Of a stretch of 6,713 nt of DNA, positions 1-6,118 are shown one piece after another. Below the pieces are notes generated by a model. The model searched no databases. It worked only from the letters and a program-made list of their open reading frames with translations, and was not told the origin of the DNA. Position 1 is the stretch's first letter. Each line of letters starts with the position of its first letter. The position numbers were made by a program, and so were the translations under genes. Origin of the DNA: Deltaproteobacteria bacterium (GTDB taxonomy: Bacteria > Desulfobacterota > DSM-4660 > Desulfatiglandales > HGW-15); NCBI GenBank assembly GCA_030671095.1, contig DAOVAK010000153.1, forward strand, positions 1-6,713, read 5' to 3'.

Positions 1-2
1 AG

Positions 3-398
3 GTGGGTGATACGGCCGAATTCACCAAGACGGTCTCCGAAGCGGATATCTATATGTACGCAGGGGTGACCGGGGATGTTAACCCGGCCCATATCGACGA
101 AGTCCATGCCAGCAAAACCTTTTTCAAGACACGAATTGCCCACGGTATGCTTCTGGCCGGTTTTATTTCCACAGTTGTGGGGAACAGGTTGCCCGGATAT
201 GGAACCATTTATGTAAAGCAGGAAGTGAGTTTCTTGTCTCCGGTTCGTATTGGCGACACGGTGACTGCACGGGCGGAGGTGGTAGAAGTGATCAAAGAAA
301 AAAATCGGGTGAAGCTGAAGACCACTTGTACGAACCAGGATGGTACGATGGTTGTGGACGGCGAAGCGTTGGTCAGTCCGCCGAAGGTCCCCAAATAG
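3..398 (+). CDS. MaoC-like (R)-specific enoyl-CoA hydratase, 5'-partial
   Basis: The protein has a MaoC/PhaJ-type hot-dog fold that hydrates trans-2-enoyl-CoA to (R)-3-hydroxyacyl-CoA in the cytoplasm, linking beta-oxidation intermediates to polyhydroxyalkanoate or related pathways. Counting from the first in-window codon, the hydratase motif GDVNPAHID contains the expected catalytic pair Asp25 and His30 with the family's D-x4-H spacing. It is followed by RIAHGMLLAG at 44-53 and the beta-strand segments typical of the family, ending at residue 131. The gene is almost certainly cut by the window edge. The GTG at position 3 encodes the Val of the usual 'xVGD' opening, and compared with Aeromonas PhaJ (catalytic D31 and H36) about six or seven N-terminal residues are missing. 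It is not a real start. Substrate chain length cannot be read from the sequence. aacS lies downstream on the same strand, so a shared role in C4 acyl-CoA metabolism is likely but inferred. Confidence 0.9.
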   Translation: MGDTAEFTKTVSEADIYMYAGVTGDVNPAHIDEVHASKTFFKTRIAHGMLLAGFISTVVGNRLPGYGTIYVKQEVSFLSPVRIGDTVTARAEVVEVIKEKNRVKLKTTCTNQDGTMVVDGEALVSPPKVPK

Positions 399-510
399 TG
401 TGGAATTTCTCTGGAAAAGAGCAAAAATCACTAAGGCATCGTCTTTCAACCCGGTGAGGGTGGGCGAGCCACACTGGATTTTCTGGAGGAATAGTCTTGA
501 GGGATTTTTT

Positions 511-539
511 TTGAAAGTCTCCGGAATTGGTGTTATAAA
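511..539 (+). promoter_or_regulatory. Predicted sigma70 promoter for aacS (extended -10)
   Basis: TTGAAA (511-516) and TATAAA (534-539) are separated by 17 bp, and a TGT directly before the -10 gives an extended -10 element. Each hexamer matches consensus at five of six positions. Transcription would start near 545-547, giving a leader of about 115 nt before aacS. This suggests aacS can be expressed independently of the upstream hydratase. I saw no clear Rho-independent terminator between 399 and 510. Confidence 0.55.
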
Positions 540-547
540 CCCATTTT

Positions 548-603
548 GGATTCAGGGATTGAGGAATTGGGGGATTTGGGGATTCAGGCATTAGAGAATG
601 AGG
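548..603 (+). repeat. Degenerate 8-bp tandem repeat (consensus GGATTNAG)
   Basis: Seven consecutive octamers in register: GGATTCAG, GGATTGAG, GAATTGGG, GGATTTGG, GGATTCAG, GCATTAGA, GAATGAGG. Weaker units may continue to about 627. The strand is strongly purine-rich. The block starts just after the predicted -10 element, so it would form the first part of the aacS leader. It lies outside any convincing coding frame. Degeneration between units argues for an old tandem array rather than a recent slippage tract. Confidence 0.65.
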
Positions 604-648
604 AGAGTGGGAGATTGCTGGATCTTGAACTTATGAGTTCCGGGTAAG

Positions 649-656
649 AAGGAGGT
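649..656 (+). promoter_or_regulatory. Ribosome binding site of aacS
   Basis: AAGGAGGT is an essentially full anti-Shine-Dalgarno match with four A residues before the ATG at 661. It fixes the aacS start and predicts efficient initiation. Confidence 0.85.
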
Positions 657-660
657 AAAA

Positions 661-2616
661 ATGGCGAAACTACTATGGCAGCCTTCGGAAGAGCGTATCA
701 AGAATTCCAATATGTACAGGTTCATGAATCTTATTAATGAAAAATATAATAAGAGTCTTGCCGAATATGCAGATCTCTGGGAGTGGTCCACAGAGAATAT
801 CCCGGATTTTTGGGCATCCATGTGGGAATTCGCAGAGATAAAGGCCTCCCAGCCTTACAGTGAGGTGGTGGACGACCTGGCCAAGATGCCGGGCGCAAAG
901 TGGTTTTCAGGGGCCAAACTCAATTTTGCGGAAAACCTCCTTCGCTACCGAGACGATCAAGTGGCTCTCATCTTTAAAGGAGAGGCCCAGGATTCCATTA
1001 AGATGACCTATGCTGAGCTTTATGATGAGGTGGCCCGTGTCTCCAAGTCTTTAAAAGAGATGGGGGTTCAGGCGGGGGATCGCGTGGCAGGCTTTATGCC
1101 CAACATGCCCCAGACCATCATCGCCATGTTGGCGGCCACGAGTCTGGGCGCGGCCTGGTCTTCCTGCTCGCCGGATTTTGGCATCAAGGGTGTGCTCGAT
1201 CGATTTGGGCAGATCCAGCCCAAGGTGCTCTTCGCGGCAAATGGATATTCCTTCAAGGAGAAGAAATTCGATTCTCTTGGGCGTGTCGCCGATATGTTGA
1301 AGGAACTCCCCACCACCGAAAAAGTGGTGGTCGTTCCGTACACAGAGGCGGACCCGGATATCAGTGGTATTCCCAATGCTGTGCATTACCGAGATTTCAA
1401 ATCTCCAGAATCCAATTTGGAGATTGAATTCGAACAGCTGCCCTTTGAGCACCCCCTTTACATCATGTACTCTTCCGGCACCACCGGCCTTCCCAAGTGC
1501 ATGGTGCAGAGTGCCGGTGGCATACTGATGCACCAGATGAAAGAGCTCATGCTTCACTCGGATCTGAAACGAGAGGATACCATCTTTTATTTCACCACCT
1601 GCGGGTGGATGATGTGGAACTGGTTGACCAGTTCTTTAGGGGTAGGCGCAACACTTGTGCTCTTCGACGGCTTTCCGTTCCATCCTGATGCCGGGGTTCT
1701 CTGGAAGATGGCCCAGGATGAAAAAATCACCATTTTCGGCACAAGTGCGGGATATATTGCAGCCCTTATGAATGCAGGCGTGAAACCGGGCAAAACATAT
1801 GACCTTGCTCCCTTAAAGAGCGTCCTTTCCACGGGTTCCCCTCTTTCTGTGGAAGGCTTTGAGTTTATTTACAGGGAAGTGAAAGAGGACCTTCAATTGG
1901 CCTCCATTTCCGGTGGTACAGACATAAATGGATGTTTTGCCCTGGGAAATCCCATGGGACCGGTTTACGCAGGCGAGTTGCAGTGCAGGCCCCTGGGGAT
2001 GAAGGTATATGCCTTTGACGATAACGGAAAACCCGTCATCAACCAGCAAGGCGAATTGGTCTGCACAACCCCATTTCCTTCCATGCCCATCTATTTCTGG
2101 GACGATCCTGATGGCCAGAAATACCACTCCGCCTATTTTGATGTGTATCCCAATGTCTGGCGGCATGGGGACTTTATCGAAATTAATGAACGGGGTGGCG
2201 TGGTTATTTCCGGAAGGTCGGATGCCACCCTCAATCCTGGAGGCGTGCGAATCGGGACAGCTGACATTTACCGTCAGATTGAGCAGATGGAAGAGATCGA
2301 AGACAGCATCGTTATCGGACAGCAATGGAAGAACGACGTGCGCGTCATCCTGTTTGTCAAGCCGGCCGAAGGCTATGCGTTGAACGATGAACTCAAAAAC
2401 AAGATCAAGAAAATCCTTCGGACGAATGCGTCTCCCAGACATGTGCCCGCAAAAACTATTGCGGTGCCGGATGTTCCCTATACCCTTAATATGAAAAAGG
2501 TGGAGTTGGCCGTAAGGAAGGTGGTTATGGGACAAGAGGTACTTAACAAGGATGCGCTAAAAAATCCGGAAGCGCTGGATTACTACGAGAACATAAAAGA
2601 ACTTCAGGAAGATTAA
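661..2616 (+). CDS. aacS: Acetoacetyl-CoA synthetase
   Basis: A cytoplasmic acyl-adenylate-forming ligase (EC 6.2.1.16) that activates acetoacetate with ATP and CoA to acetoacetyl-CoA. The 651-aa length is normal for the family. The N-terminal acetyl-CoA synthetase-like cap (about 36-96) contains W-x3-W and FAENLL. The P-loop-like A3 motif YSSGTTGLPK is at 270-279, A5 SGGTD at 417-421, and A7 WRHGDF at 500-505. The hinge region SGRSD is at 517-521, followed by NPGGVRIG. The C-terminal segment is YTLNMKKVE, where Lys612 is the likely adenylation lysine. AacS-specific features rather than Acs are the NPGGVRIGTADIYR segment and the YTL..KKVE tail; the usual Gly before the lysine is Met here. The ATG at 661 is set by the strong RBS, and translation ends with a tandem TAA TAA. 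Neighbouring the PhaJ-like gene, it fits PHB or ketone-body assimilation. Activity on other short beta-keto or branched acids cannot be excluded. Confidence 0.93.
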   Translation: MAKLLWQPSEERIKNSNMYRFMNLINEKYNKSLAEYADLWEWSTENIPDFWASMWEFAEIKASQPYSEVVDDLAKMPGAKWFSGAKLNFAENLLRYRDDQVALIFKGEAQDSIKMTYAELYDEVARVSKSLKEMGVQAGDRVAGFMPNMPQTIIAMLAATSLGAAWSSCSPDFGIKGVLDRFGQIQPKVLFAANGYSFKEKKFDSLGRVADMLKELPTTEKVVVVPYTEADPDISGIPNAVHYRDFKSPESNLEIEFEQLPFEHPLYIMYSSGTTGLPKCMVQSAGGILMHQMKELMLHSDLKREDTIFYFTTCGWMMWNWLTSSLGVGATLVLFDGFPFHPDAGVLWKMAQDEKITIFGTSAGYIAALMNAGVKPGKTYDLAPLKSVLSTGSPLSVEGFEFIYREVKEDLQLASISGGTDINGCFALGNPMGPVYAGELQCRPLGMKVYAFDDNGKPVINQQGELVCTTPFPSMPIYFWDDPDGQKYHSAYFDVYPNVWRHGDFIEINERGGVVISGRSDATLNPGGVRIGTADIYRQIEQMEEIEDSIVIGQQWKNDVRVILFVKPAEGYALNDELKNKIKKILRTNASPRHVPAKTIAVPDVPYTLNMKKVELAVRKVVMGQEVLNKDALKNPEALDYYENIKELQED

Positions 2617-2658
2617 TAAAATCCCTTCACCCCCTGTATTTGGAGGCTCTGCCGGAAT

Positions 2659-2773
2659 GTCATTTCGAGGGAGTGAAACGACCGAAGCAATCTCATAAGG
2701 CATTGAAAACGAGGAGATTGCCGCGCTCCGTTACGGGAGTTTACCCTGAGGTACTCGAAGGGCTCGCAATGAC
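2659..2773. repeat. Large imperfect palindromic repeat with nested insertion
   Basis: The outer arms GTCATTTCGAG (2659-2669) and CTCGCAATGAC (2763-2773) pair at 10 of 11 positions. The inner arms GCAATCTC (2687-2694) and GAGATTGC (2714-2721) pair perfectly. The layout resembles the dispersed GTCATTGCGAG...GAGATTGC...CTCGCAATGAC palindromes common between genes in many environmental bacteria (recalled, not searched). The right arm is longer than the left because it contains CCCTGAGGTACTCGAAGGG (about 2744-2762), itself half-palindromic and resembling another dispersed repeat type. It lies 42 bp after the aacS stop. It could fold as a transcript-end structure, but no U-tract follows, so a terminator role is not supported. 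Confidence 0.7.
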
Positions 2774-2829
2774 GAAAACGGATTGCGACACAGCCTTTTG
2801 ATACGGAGGGGGTTAGCGATTTTATAGAA

Positions 2830-2876
2830 AGCGACTTTGTCGCTAAAGTATTGCGTAGGGCGGGCATGAAGCCCGC
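2830..2876. repeat. Two compact hairpins upstream of the 366-aa gene
   Basis: The first is AGCGAC-TTT-GTCGCT (2830-2844): 6-bp perfect stem, triloop, flanked by AAA on both sides. The second is GCGGGC-ATGAA-GCCCGC (2860-2876): 6-bp GC stem, 5-nt loop. Both resemble short intergenic palindromes of the REP type. They end about 30 bp before the ATG at 2909, so they could sit in that gene's leader. Neither is followed by a T-run, so they are not convincing intrinsic terminators. Confidence 0.5.
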
Positions 2877-2908
2877 TCTCACTTGTTACACCCGTGAGAT
2901 AAGAGAGG

Positions 2909-4009
2909 ATGAAGAAAAAACAAGAAATAAGAGATCTACCAGCCATAGTCTTCCCCCATGCGCATCTGCCCGACTCTACGGTGAAGAAGATACTCTCTTT
3001 TTTCGGGCCGCTCACCATTTTTCGGCCATGGTTTATGGAGCGTCCCGTTTTTGGTTCAGAAGCAGATGAAGCAAACGCGATTCAGGTTTTGCATCCACCG
3101 GACAACCTGAAACCGGAAGAGGGCCTTGGGACCCGCCTCTCAGAATATCGTCACTGGATCGAGCACAACCAGGACAGGGGTTACACAGAGTTTTTGCAGG
3201 CCAGTCAGGAGAACGATCTCACTGAGAACACCACGTGGGAGATCAGGCAGATGATTCGACTGAAGGGCAAAGGGGTCAGGCCTACACTCTTGACACAGGA
3301 GAGTCAAGAGTGTAGGCCTGACCCCGATTCCTTGAAGTGGCATCTCATCCTGCATCTGGCCCAGGACGTGGAAGATCAGAAACTGGAGGCGGGCAAGGCG
3401 CTGAGGGCCCTCAAGGAGAAGGATGTTCCCCTCAAAGGGATTGTGGAAGAATCGGGTGAAATGGATAATCTGTTGGAGGATCTCCCGCCCTTCGAATCAG
3501 AACCTATCTGGGGGGAGTATCGTTTAAGACAGATTCTTAAGGCCTGGCTTGCCCTTTTTGAGGGATACCTGAGGGAGAATGATTTGCTGGTCACATCCAG
3601 TCGCCATGTTATGGACTATGTGACTGACCTGTGGAAGGAATCCCAAATTGAAGACCAGGGAGAAGGCTTGGCATCTATCCGTTTCAAGTTCCCTGATCTG
3701 TCGCAACGTTCCCTAGAGGATCTTGCTGAAACAAAAAAGATGCATTTGAACGACGACAAAATCAGAGAACTGAAGGCCCTGATTCTGGATCTTGGTAAAA
3801 ACGCCCACAGCAATTTACCCAGACTTGAAGCGCTGGCGAAAGAGGTTGAAGCGTCTTGCCCCTGGGAAATATCCCAAGGCGTGCTCAACATTATGGTCAC
3901 ATATCTCGTCCCCATCCCTGAGAGCGATCAGGTTCCAATGGATGGCATCCTTAAAGGCCTTAGGAACAAGACGCTTGTTTTAGTGGAAAATAAATCACGC
4001 CATGAATGA
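2909..4009 (+). CDS. Conserved-looking hypothetical protein (366 aa)
   Basis: I do not recognise a named family. No signal peptide or membrane segment is visible, so it is probably cytoplasmic. The N-terminus has a distinctive hydrophobic and aromatic stretch (DLPAIVFPHAHLP at 9-21, FFGPLTIFRPWFMERP at 31-46). The rest is acidic and mostly helical, with a Trp-rich segment around 202-215. Residues 122-139 are encoded exactly by a perfect 54-bp palindrome and look foreign: removing them joins EIRQMIRLKGK to DSLKWHLILHLAQ as an apparently continuous helix. The ATG at 2909 has only AGAGAGG directly abutting it, a poor RBS, but no later ATG has a better one, and the N-terminal motif looks too structured to be untranslated. 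The stop overlaps the start of the next gene by 8 bp, so the two are probably co-translated. A shared function is inferred from that coupling only. Confidence 0.75.
   Translation: MKKKQEIRDLPAIVFPHAHLPDSTVKKILSFFGPLTIFRPWFMERPVFGSEADEANAIQVLHPPDNLKPEEGLGTRLSEYRHWIEHNQDRGYTEFLQASQENDLTENTTWEIRQMIRLKGKGVRPTLLTQESQECRPDPDSLKWHLILHLAQDVEDQKLEAGKALRALKEKDVPLKGIVEESGEMDNLLEDLPPFESEPIWGEYRLRQILKAWLALFEGYLRENDLLVTSSRHVMDYVTDLWKESQIEDQGEGLASIRFKFPDLSQRSLEDLAETKKMHLNDDKIRELKALILDLGKNAHSNLPRLEALAKEVEASCPWEISQGVLNIMVTYLVPIPESDQVPMDGILKGLRNKTLVLVENKSRHE
3272..3325. repeat. Perfect palindromic element inserted in frame in a gene
   Basis: Two perfectly complementary 23-bp arms (3272-3294, starting GGGGTCAGGCCTACACTC, and 3303-3325) flank an 8-nt loop ACAGGAGA. 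The total is 54 bp, exactly 18 codons, and it begins on a codon boundary (codon 122 of the 366-aa protein). It encodes GVRPTLLTQESQECRPDP. On the other strand the same phase gives the same peptide except for the three loop residues (LLC instead of QES). Of the three forward frames only this one is open: the others hit TGA at 3291 and TAG at 3313. The arm sequence resembles REP-like repeats associated with Y1 (IS200/RAYT) transposases in environmental bacteria. That link is from memory, not from a search. Confidence 0.9.
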
Positions 4010-4286
4010 AGAGAAATCAAGAACAACCATGCTGGAAGGTGAAGGGTGGACCAAACAGTTCGTGGCCTGTGAGCCCCGCTTGACCGAGGCTGTGGAGATG
4101 TACAAGGAGGCGGGTTTTGAGGTTCATCTTGAACCTCTCCCCAAAGCACCAGAATGCGAGACCTGTGCAGGGGAAGAGGATAAGGATGAGTGCCGCATCT
4201 GCTTTGAGGGTTTTGAAGACCAGTACAAGATTATCTTTACTAGGCCAAAGGAAGGTGAAGCAGAATCCGAGGATGAACTCTTTTAG
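4002..4286 (+). CDS. Small acidic CxxC-x8-CxxC protein, unknown function
   Basis: A 94-aa protein with no recognised family name. Residues 16-46 form a compact alpha/beta-looking segment (GWTKQFVACEPRLTEAVEMY then AGFEVHLEPLP). Four cysteines follow as C52-x2-C55-x8-C64-x2-C67, a spacing suited to a single Zn or possibly an Fe-S site. The tail from 80 onward is strongly acidic (GEAESEDELF). The FEVHLEP segment and overall size suggest a small regulatory or binding protein, but nothing proves it. The ATG at 4002 overlaps the upstream stop by 8 bp and has no clear Shine-Dalgarno, implying translational coupling. An internal ATG at 4029 is possible, but the duplicated copy at 6119 begins exactly at the 4002 ATG. 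The first 57 bp are repeated with one mismatch at 6119-6175. Confidence 0.75.
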   Translation: MNEEKSRTTMLEGEGWTKQFVACEPRLTEAVEMYKEAGFEVHLEPLPKAPECETCAGEEDKDECRICFEGFEDQYKIIFTRPKEGEAESEDELF

Positions 4287-4295
4287 TCCAGCGGA

Positions 4296-4310
4296 GCTTT
4301 GCCTCAAAGC
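4296..4310 (+). other. Small hairpin after the CxxC gene
   Basis: GCTTTG-CCT-CAAAGC forms a 6-bp perfect stem with a triloop starting 10 bp after the stop codon. The position suits a transcript end, but there is no T-run behind it, so it is at best a weak or Rho-assisted end structure. Confidence 0.3.
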
Positions 4311-4351
4311 GAAGAGTGAGATGAGTCATTATCCATTCTTTGAGGAGAACA

Positions 4352-4379
4352 GATACCTGATACCGGATACCAGATAAAT
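4352..4379. repeat. 7-bp tandem repeat GATACCN, about 3.5 copies
   Basis: GATACCT, GATACCG, GATACCA, then partial GATAAAT, in the noncoding gap between the CxxC gene and the convergent ATPase gene. Only the seventh base varies in the full units. The rest of the gap (4311-4351, 4380-4476) shows no gene, strong hairpin or terminator. Confidence 0.6.
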
Positions 4380-4476
4380 TACGGGAAGAATGTCCAACTC
4401 CGACAGGATCCTTATTTTGCCCAGCGATCTGAAGCCAATGAACTAAAAGCTATCAAGCCACTACTATTCTGGCGCA

Positions 4477-5796
4477 CTAATCAAGGATAGCAGAGAGCCA
4501 CTTTGGTAACTCGTAAGGAGTCATGAAGCAGACCTTAATGCCTTCAACTTGAATCTCCGCTTCCAAAGCCATATTTACCACCGTGAAACTCTTGGGTTTG
4601 TAAGCTTCCAAAAAGCTCCAGGCCGATCTGGTCAATCTTGGTTGGGTCATAGAAGAGGCTTTCACCTCAAAAACGTGCAATTCCGCCGCGTGCTCAACCA
4701 CTAAATCCACCTCTGCTCCAGCCTTACTTCGCCAAAATTCCAAAGAGCTTCTCAAAGGCAAGGTTTTGAAGATTTCAGTGAAAACCCAGTTCTCAAGGAG
4801 CTGTCCCATATCCGGTCGCAGCTCCAACTGGTTGTTAAGTTGATTCAACAATTGATTTCGTATGCCATTATCGATGAAGAATATCTTCGGAGCCCCGGTA
4901 ATCTCACGCCGTTTTCCACCAGCGAAGGGCCTGGTTCTTCTTACCACGTGACTCTGCTCCAAGATATCGATGTAGGAATCGATGGTGCCCACGTTGACAT
5001 TGCAGATGGATGCCAGTTCGGAGAGATTTACAAGGTTACCGATTTGCCCAGCTAACAGCGTAAGTAATCTTCTGAAGGCATCGATGCGCTTGATTCTGAA
5101 CAAATCAGAAGCGTCTCTCAGGACGAGGGACTCCACAAGATCGTTTAGTAACATCGATTTTTCTTCTTTTTCAGTTGCGAGATAAACAGCGGGGAAACTT
5201 CCCATAACGAGTTGATGAGAAAGGATTTTCTCACAAACATGTCTTTCTTCTACGGGGTTGCGGGGATTGGCATGGCTGACCAGTTCTCTCAAGCTGAAGG
5301 GCAAAAGACGTCTTCGAAGCGCCCTGCCTGCCAGTGATTCCCTTGTTCTGCTTCTGAGATGAAAAGAAGATGACCCGGTGACCCATATGGGCAAGTTCAG
5401 CCTGGCATCCACGAGAGCCTTTACAAAGAGGGCGGCTTCATCCATGTGCTGGATCTCGTCGATGAAAAGGGTTGTTATGAATGGGTACTGTTCTCGCACG
5501 TGATGGACGAAATCTATGGCTTGGGCACTTATGGTTCTGAGCAGAGGATCCTCCATGTTCAGGAAAAGGATATTTGGCGAGAACGATTGCAGTTGATGCC
5601 ACACGAGAGTGGACTTCCCTGACTGTCGTGGCCCCACTATCAATAGGGCCCGATCAGATCTTACGGTGGCCTCTTCCATTTCGCGGCGTACGTATCCCTT
5701 TGGCAGAAAGCCACAAATAATTTCCTTAGCTCTTTCAGGTTTTATCAGCCATGGATTAAACTGCTTGATTCGGTTTTGTAATTCCGAGGCTAGCAT
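4477..5796 (-). CDS. AAA-type ATPase with DUF4143 C-terminal domain
   Basis: This belongs to the large, mobile family of prokaryotic P-loop ATPases (AAA_14 plus DUF4143) whose cellular role is unsettled. Numbered from the longest frame (TTG at 5853), Walker A GPRQSGKST is at 74-82, Walker B TLFIDE at 128-133, and the sensor-like VTGSSSF at 158-164. A winged-helix-like region spans about 250-310. The C-terminal DUF4143 part carries a PD-(D/E)xK-like set, Glu354, Asp383 and E396-V-K398 (GAEVDLVVE then HVFEVKAS), so a nuclease-type fold is intact at motif level. I prefer the ATG at 5796 (residue 20, 439 aa) because GGGAG sits 9 nt upstream and a TTGACA promoter overlaps the earlier TTG (5853) and ATG (5838) starts. 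The gene is monocistronic, opposite to the preceding genes. It lies between the CxxC gene and its truncated copy, which hints at acquisition or local rearrangement. Confidence 0.88.
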   Translation of the reverse strand: MLASELQNRIKQFNPWLIKPERAKEIICGFLPKGYVRREMEEATVRSDRALLIVGPRQSGKSTLVWHQLQSFSPNILFLNMEDPLLRTISAQAIDFVHHVREQYPFITTLFIDEIQHMDEAALFVKALVDARLNLPIWVTGSSSFHLRSRTRESLAGRALRRRLLPFSLRELVSHANPRNPVEERHVCEKILSHQLVMGSFPAVYLATEKEEKSMLLNDLVESLVLRDASDLFRIKRIDAFRRLLTLLAGQIGNLVNLSELASICNVNVGTIDSYIDILEQSHVVRRTRPFAGGKRREITGAPKIFFIDNGIRNQLLNQLNNQLELRPDMGQLLENWVFTEIFKTLPLRSSLEFWRSKAGAEVDLVVEHAAELHVFEVKASSMTQPRLTRSAWSFLEAYKPKSFTVVNMALEAEIQVEGIKVCFMTPYELPKWLSAILD

Positions 5797-5805
5797 AGAA
5801 GCATA

Positions 5806-5810
5806 CTCCC
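5806..5810 (-). promoter_or_regulatory. RBS supporting the shorter ATPase start
   Basis: GGGAG on the minus strand with a 9-nt gap to the ATG at 5796-5794. The upstream candidates, TTG at 5853 and ATG at 5838, have no comparable site. Confidence 0.55.
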
Positions 5811-5845
5811 AAACGTATCTTGCGCTTTCAACGAACATATTCTCT

Positions 5846-5872
5846 ATTATCAAGGTTTATATGGATTGTCAA
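5846..5872 (-). promoter_or_regulatory. Predicted promoter of the ATPase gene
   Basis: On the minus strand a perfect TTGACA (5872-5867) is followed after 15 bp by GATAAT (5851-5846); TAATAG at 17 bp is an alternative -10. Transcription would begin near 5840, leaving about 40 nt of leader before the ATG at 5796. A weaker second candidate lies further upstream: TATAAT at 5961-5956 with TTGGCT 16 bp before it. Confidence 0.45.
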
Positions 5873-6118
5873 TAGAAATTAGCCTGGTAAATATAGATTA
5901 ACATTCAGAATCAGACCGGATAGTGCCGGTTTGTCCTAGCTCATAAACCCCCGATATTATATATGCAGCAAGGTCACAGCCAAAATCCCTACTAATTTAA
6001 CCGTTCGGAATTTCTGCTAATTATTGAGAATAAAGGGGTTTTCCGAGGCCTCAGTTTCTGCCTCTTACATGGCAGAATGGAATGGTGGAACCGCATCTTA
6101 TGTGAGGCCTGATGTGGT
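5873..6118. other. AT-rich noncoding region upstream of the ATPase gene
   Basis: I see no convincing gene on either strand; a 71-codon minus frame at 5992-6207 has no RBS or recognisable motif. Small structures are ACCGG-ATAGTG-CCGGT (5915-5930) and TTCTGCC-8 nt-GGCAGAA (6056-6077, 7-bp stem). The word GAGGCCT occurs at 6045 and 6104. The stretch could be a remnant of a lost element, but no terminal repeats or transposase pieces were recognised. Confidence 0.4.

Noticed and set aside
340..594. 84-codon plus-strand frame overlapping the hydratase end
   Set aside because: It overlaps the conserved hydratase C-terminus in another frame and runs into the octamer repeat; no RBS or motif.
548..603. 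Possible CRISPR-like array
   Set aside because: The units are contiguous 8-mers with no spacers, and no cas gene is present; it is a simple tandem repeat.
1051..1557. 168-codon minus-strand frame inside aacS
   Set aside because: Same reasoning: overlaps the conserved adenylate-forming core on the opposite strand, and its sequence is rich in His/Arg low-complexity composition typical of shadows.
1813..2535. Long open frame (240 codons) on the minus strand inside aacS
   Set aside because: It is antisense to well-conserved AacS motifs, has no recognisable domain and no RBS; frame-shadow of a strongly coding gene.
3272..3325. Intrinsic terminator
   Set aside because: The hairpin is strong but lies inside an open coding frame that continues for 228 codons, and no T-run follows.
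3140..3355. Minus-strand frame containing the same GVRPTLLT peptide as the 366-aa protein
   Set aside because: The shared peptide is a consequence of the perfect palindrome, not of a second gene; the rest of the frame has no coding signal.
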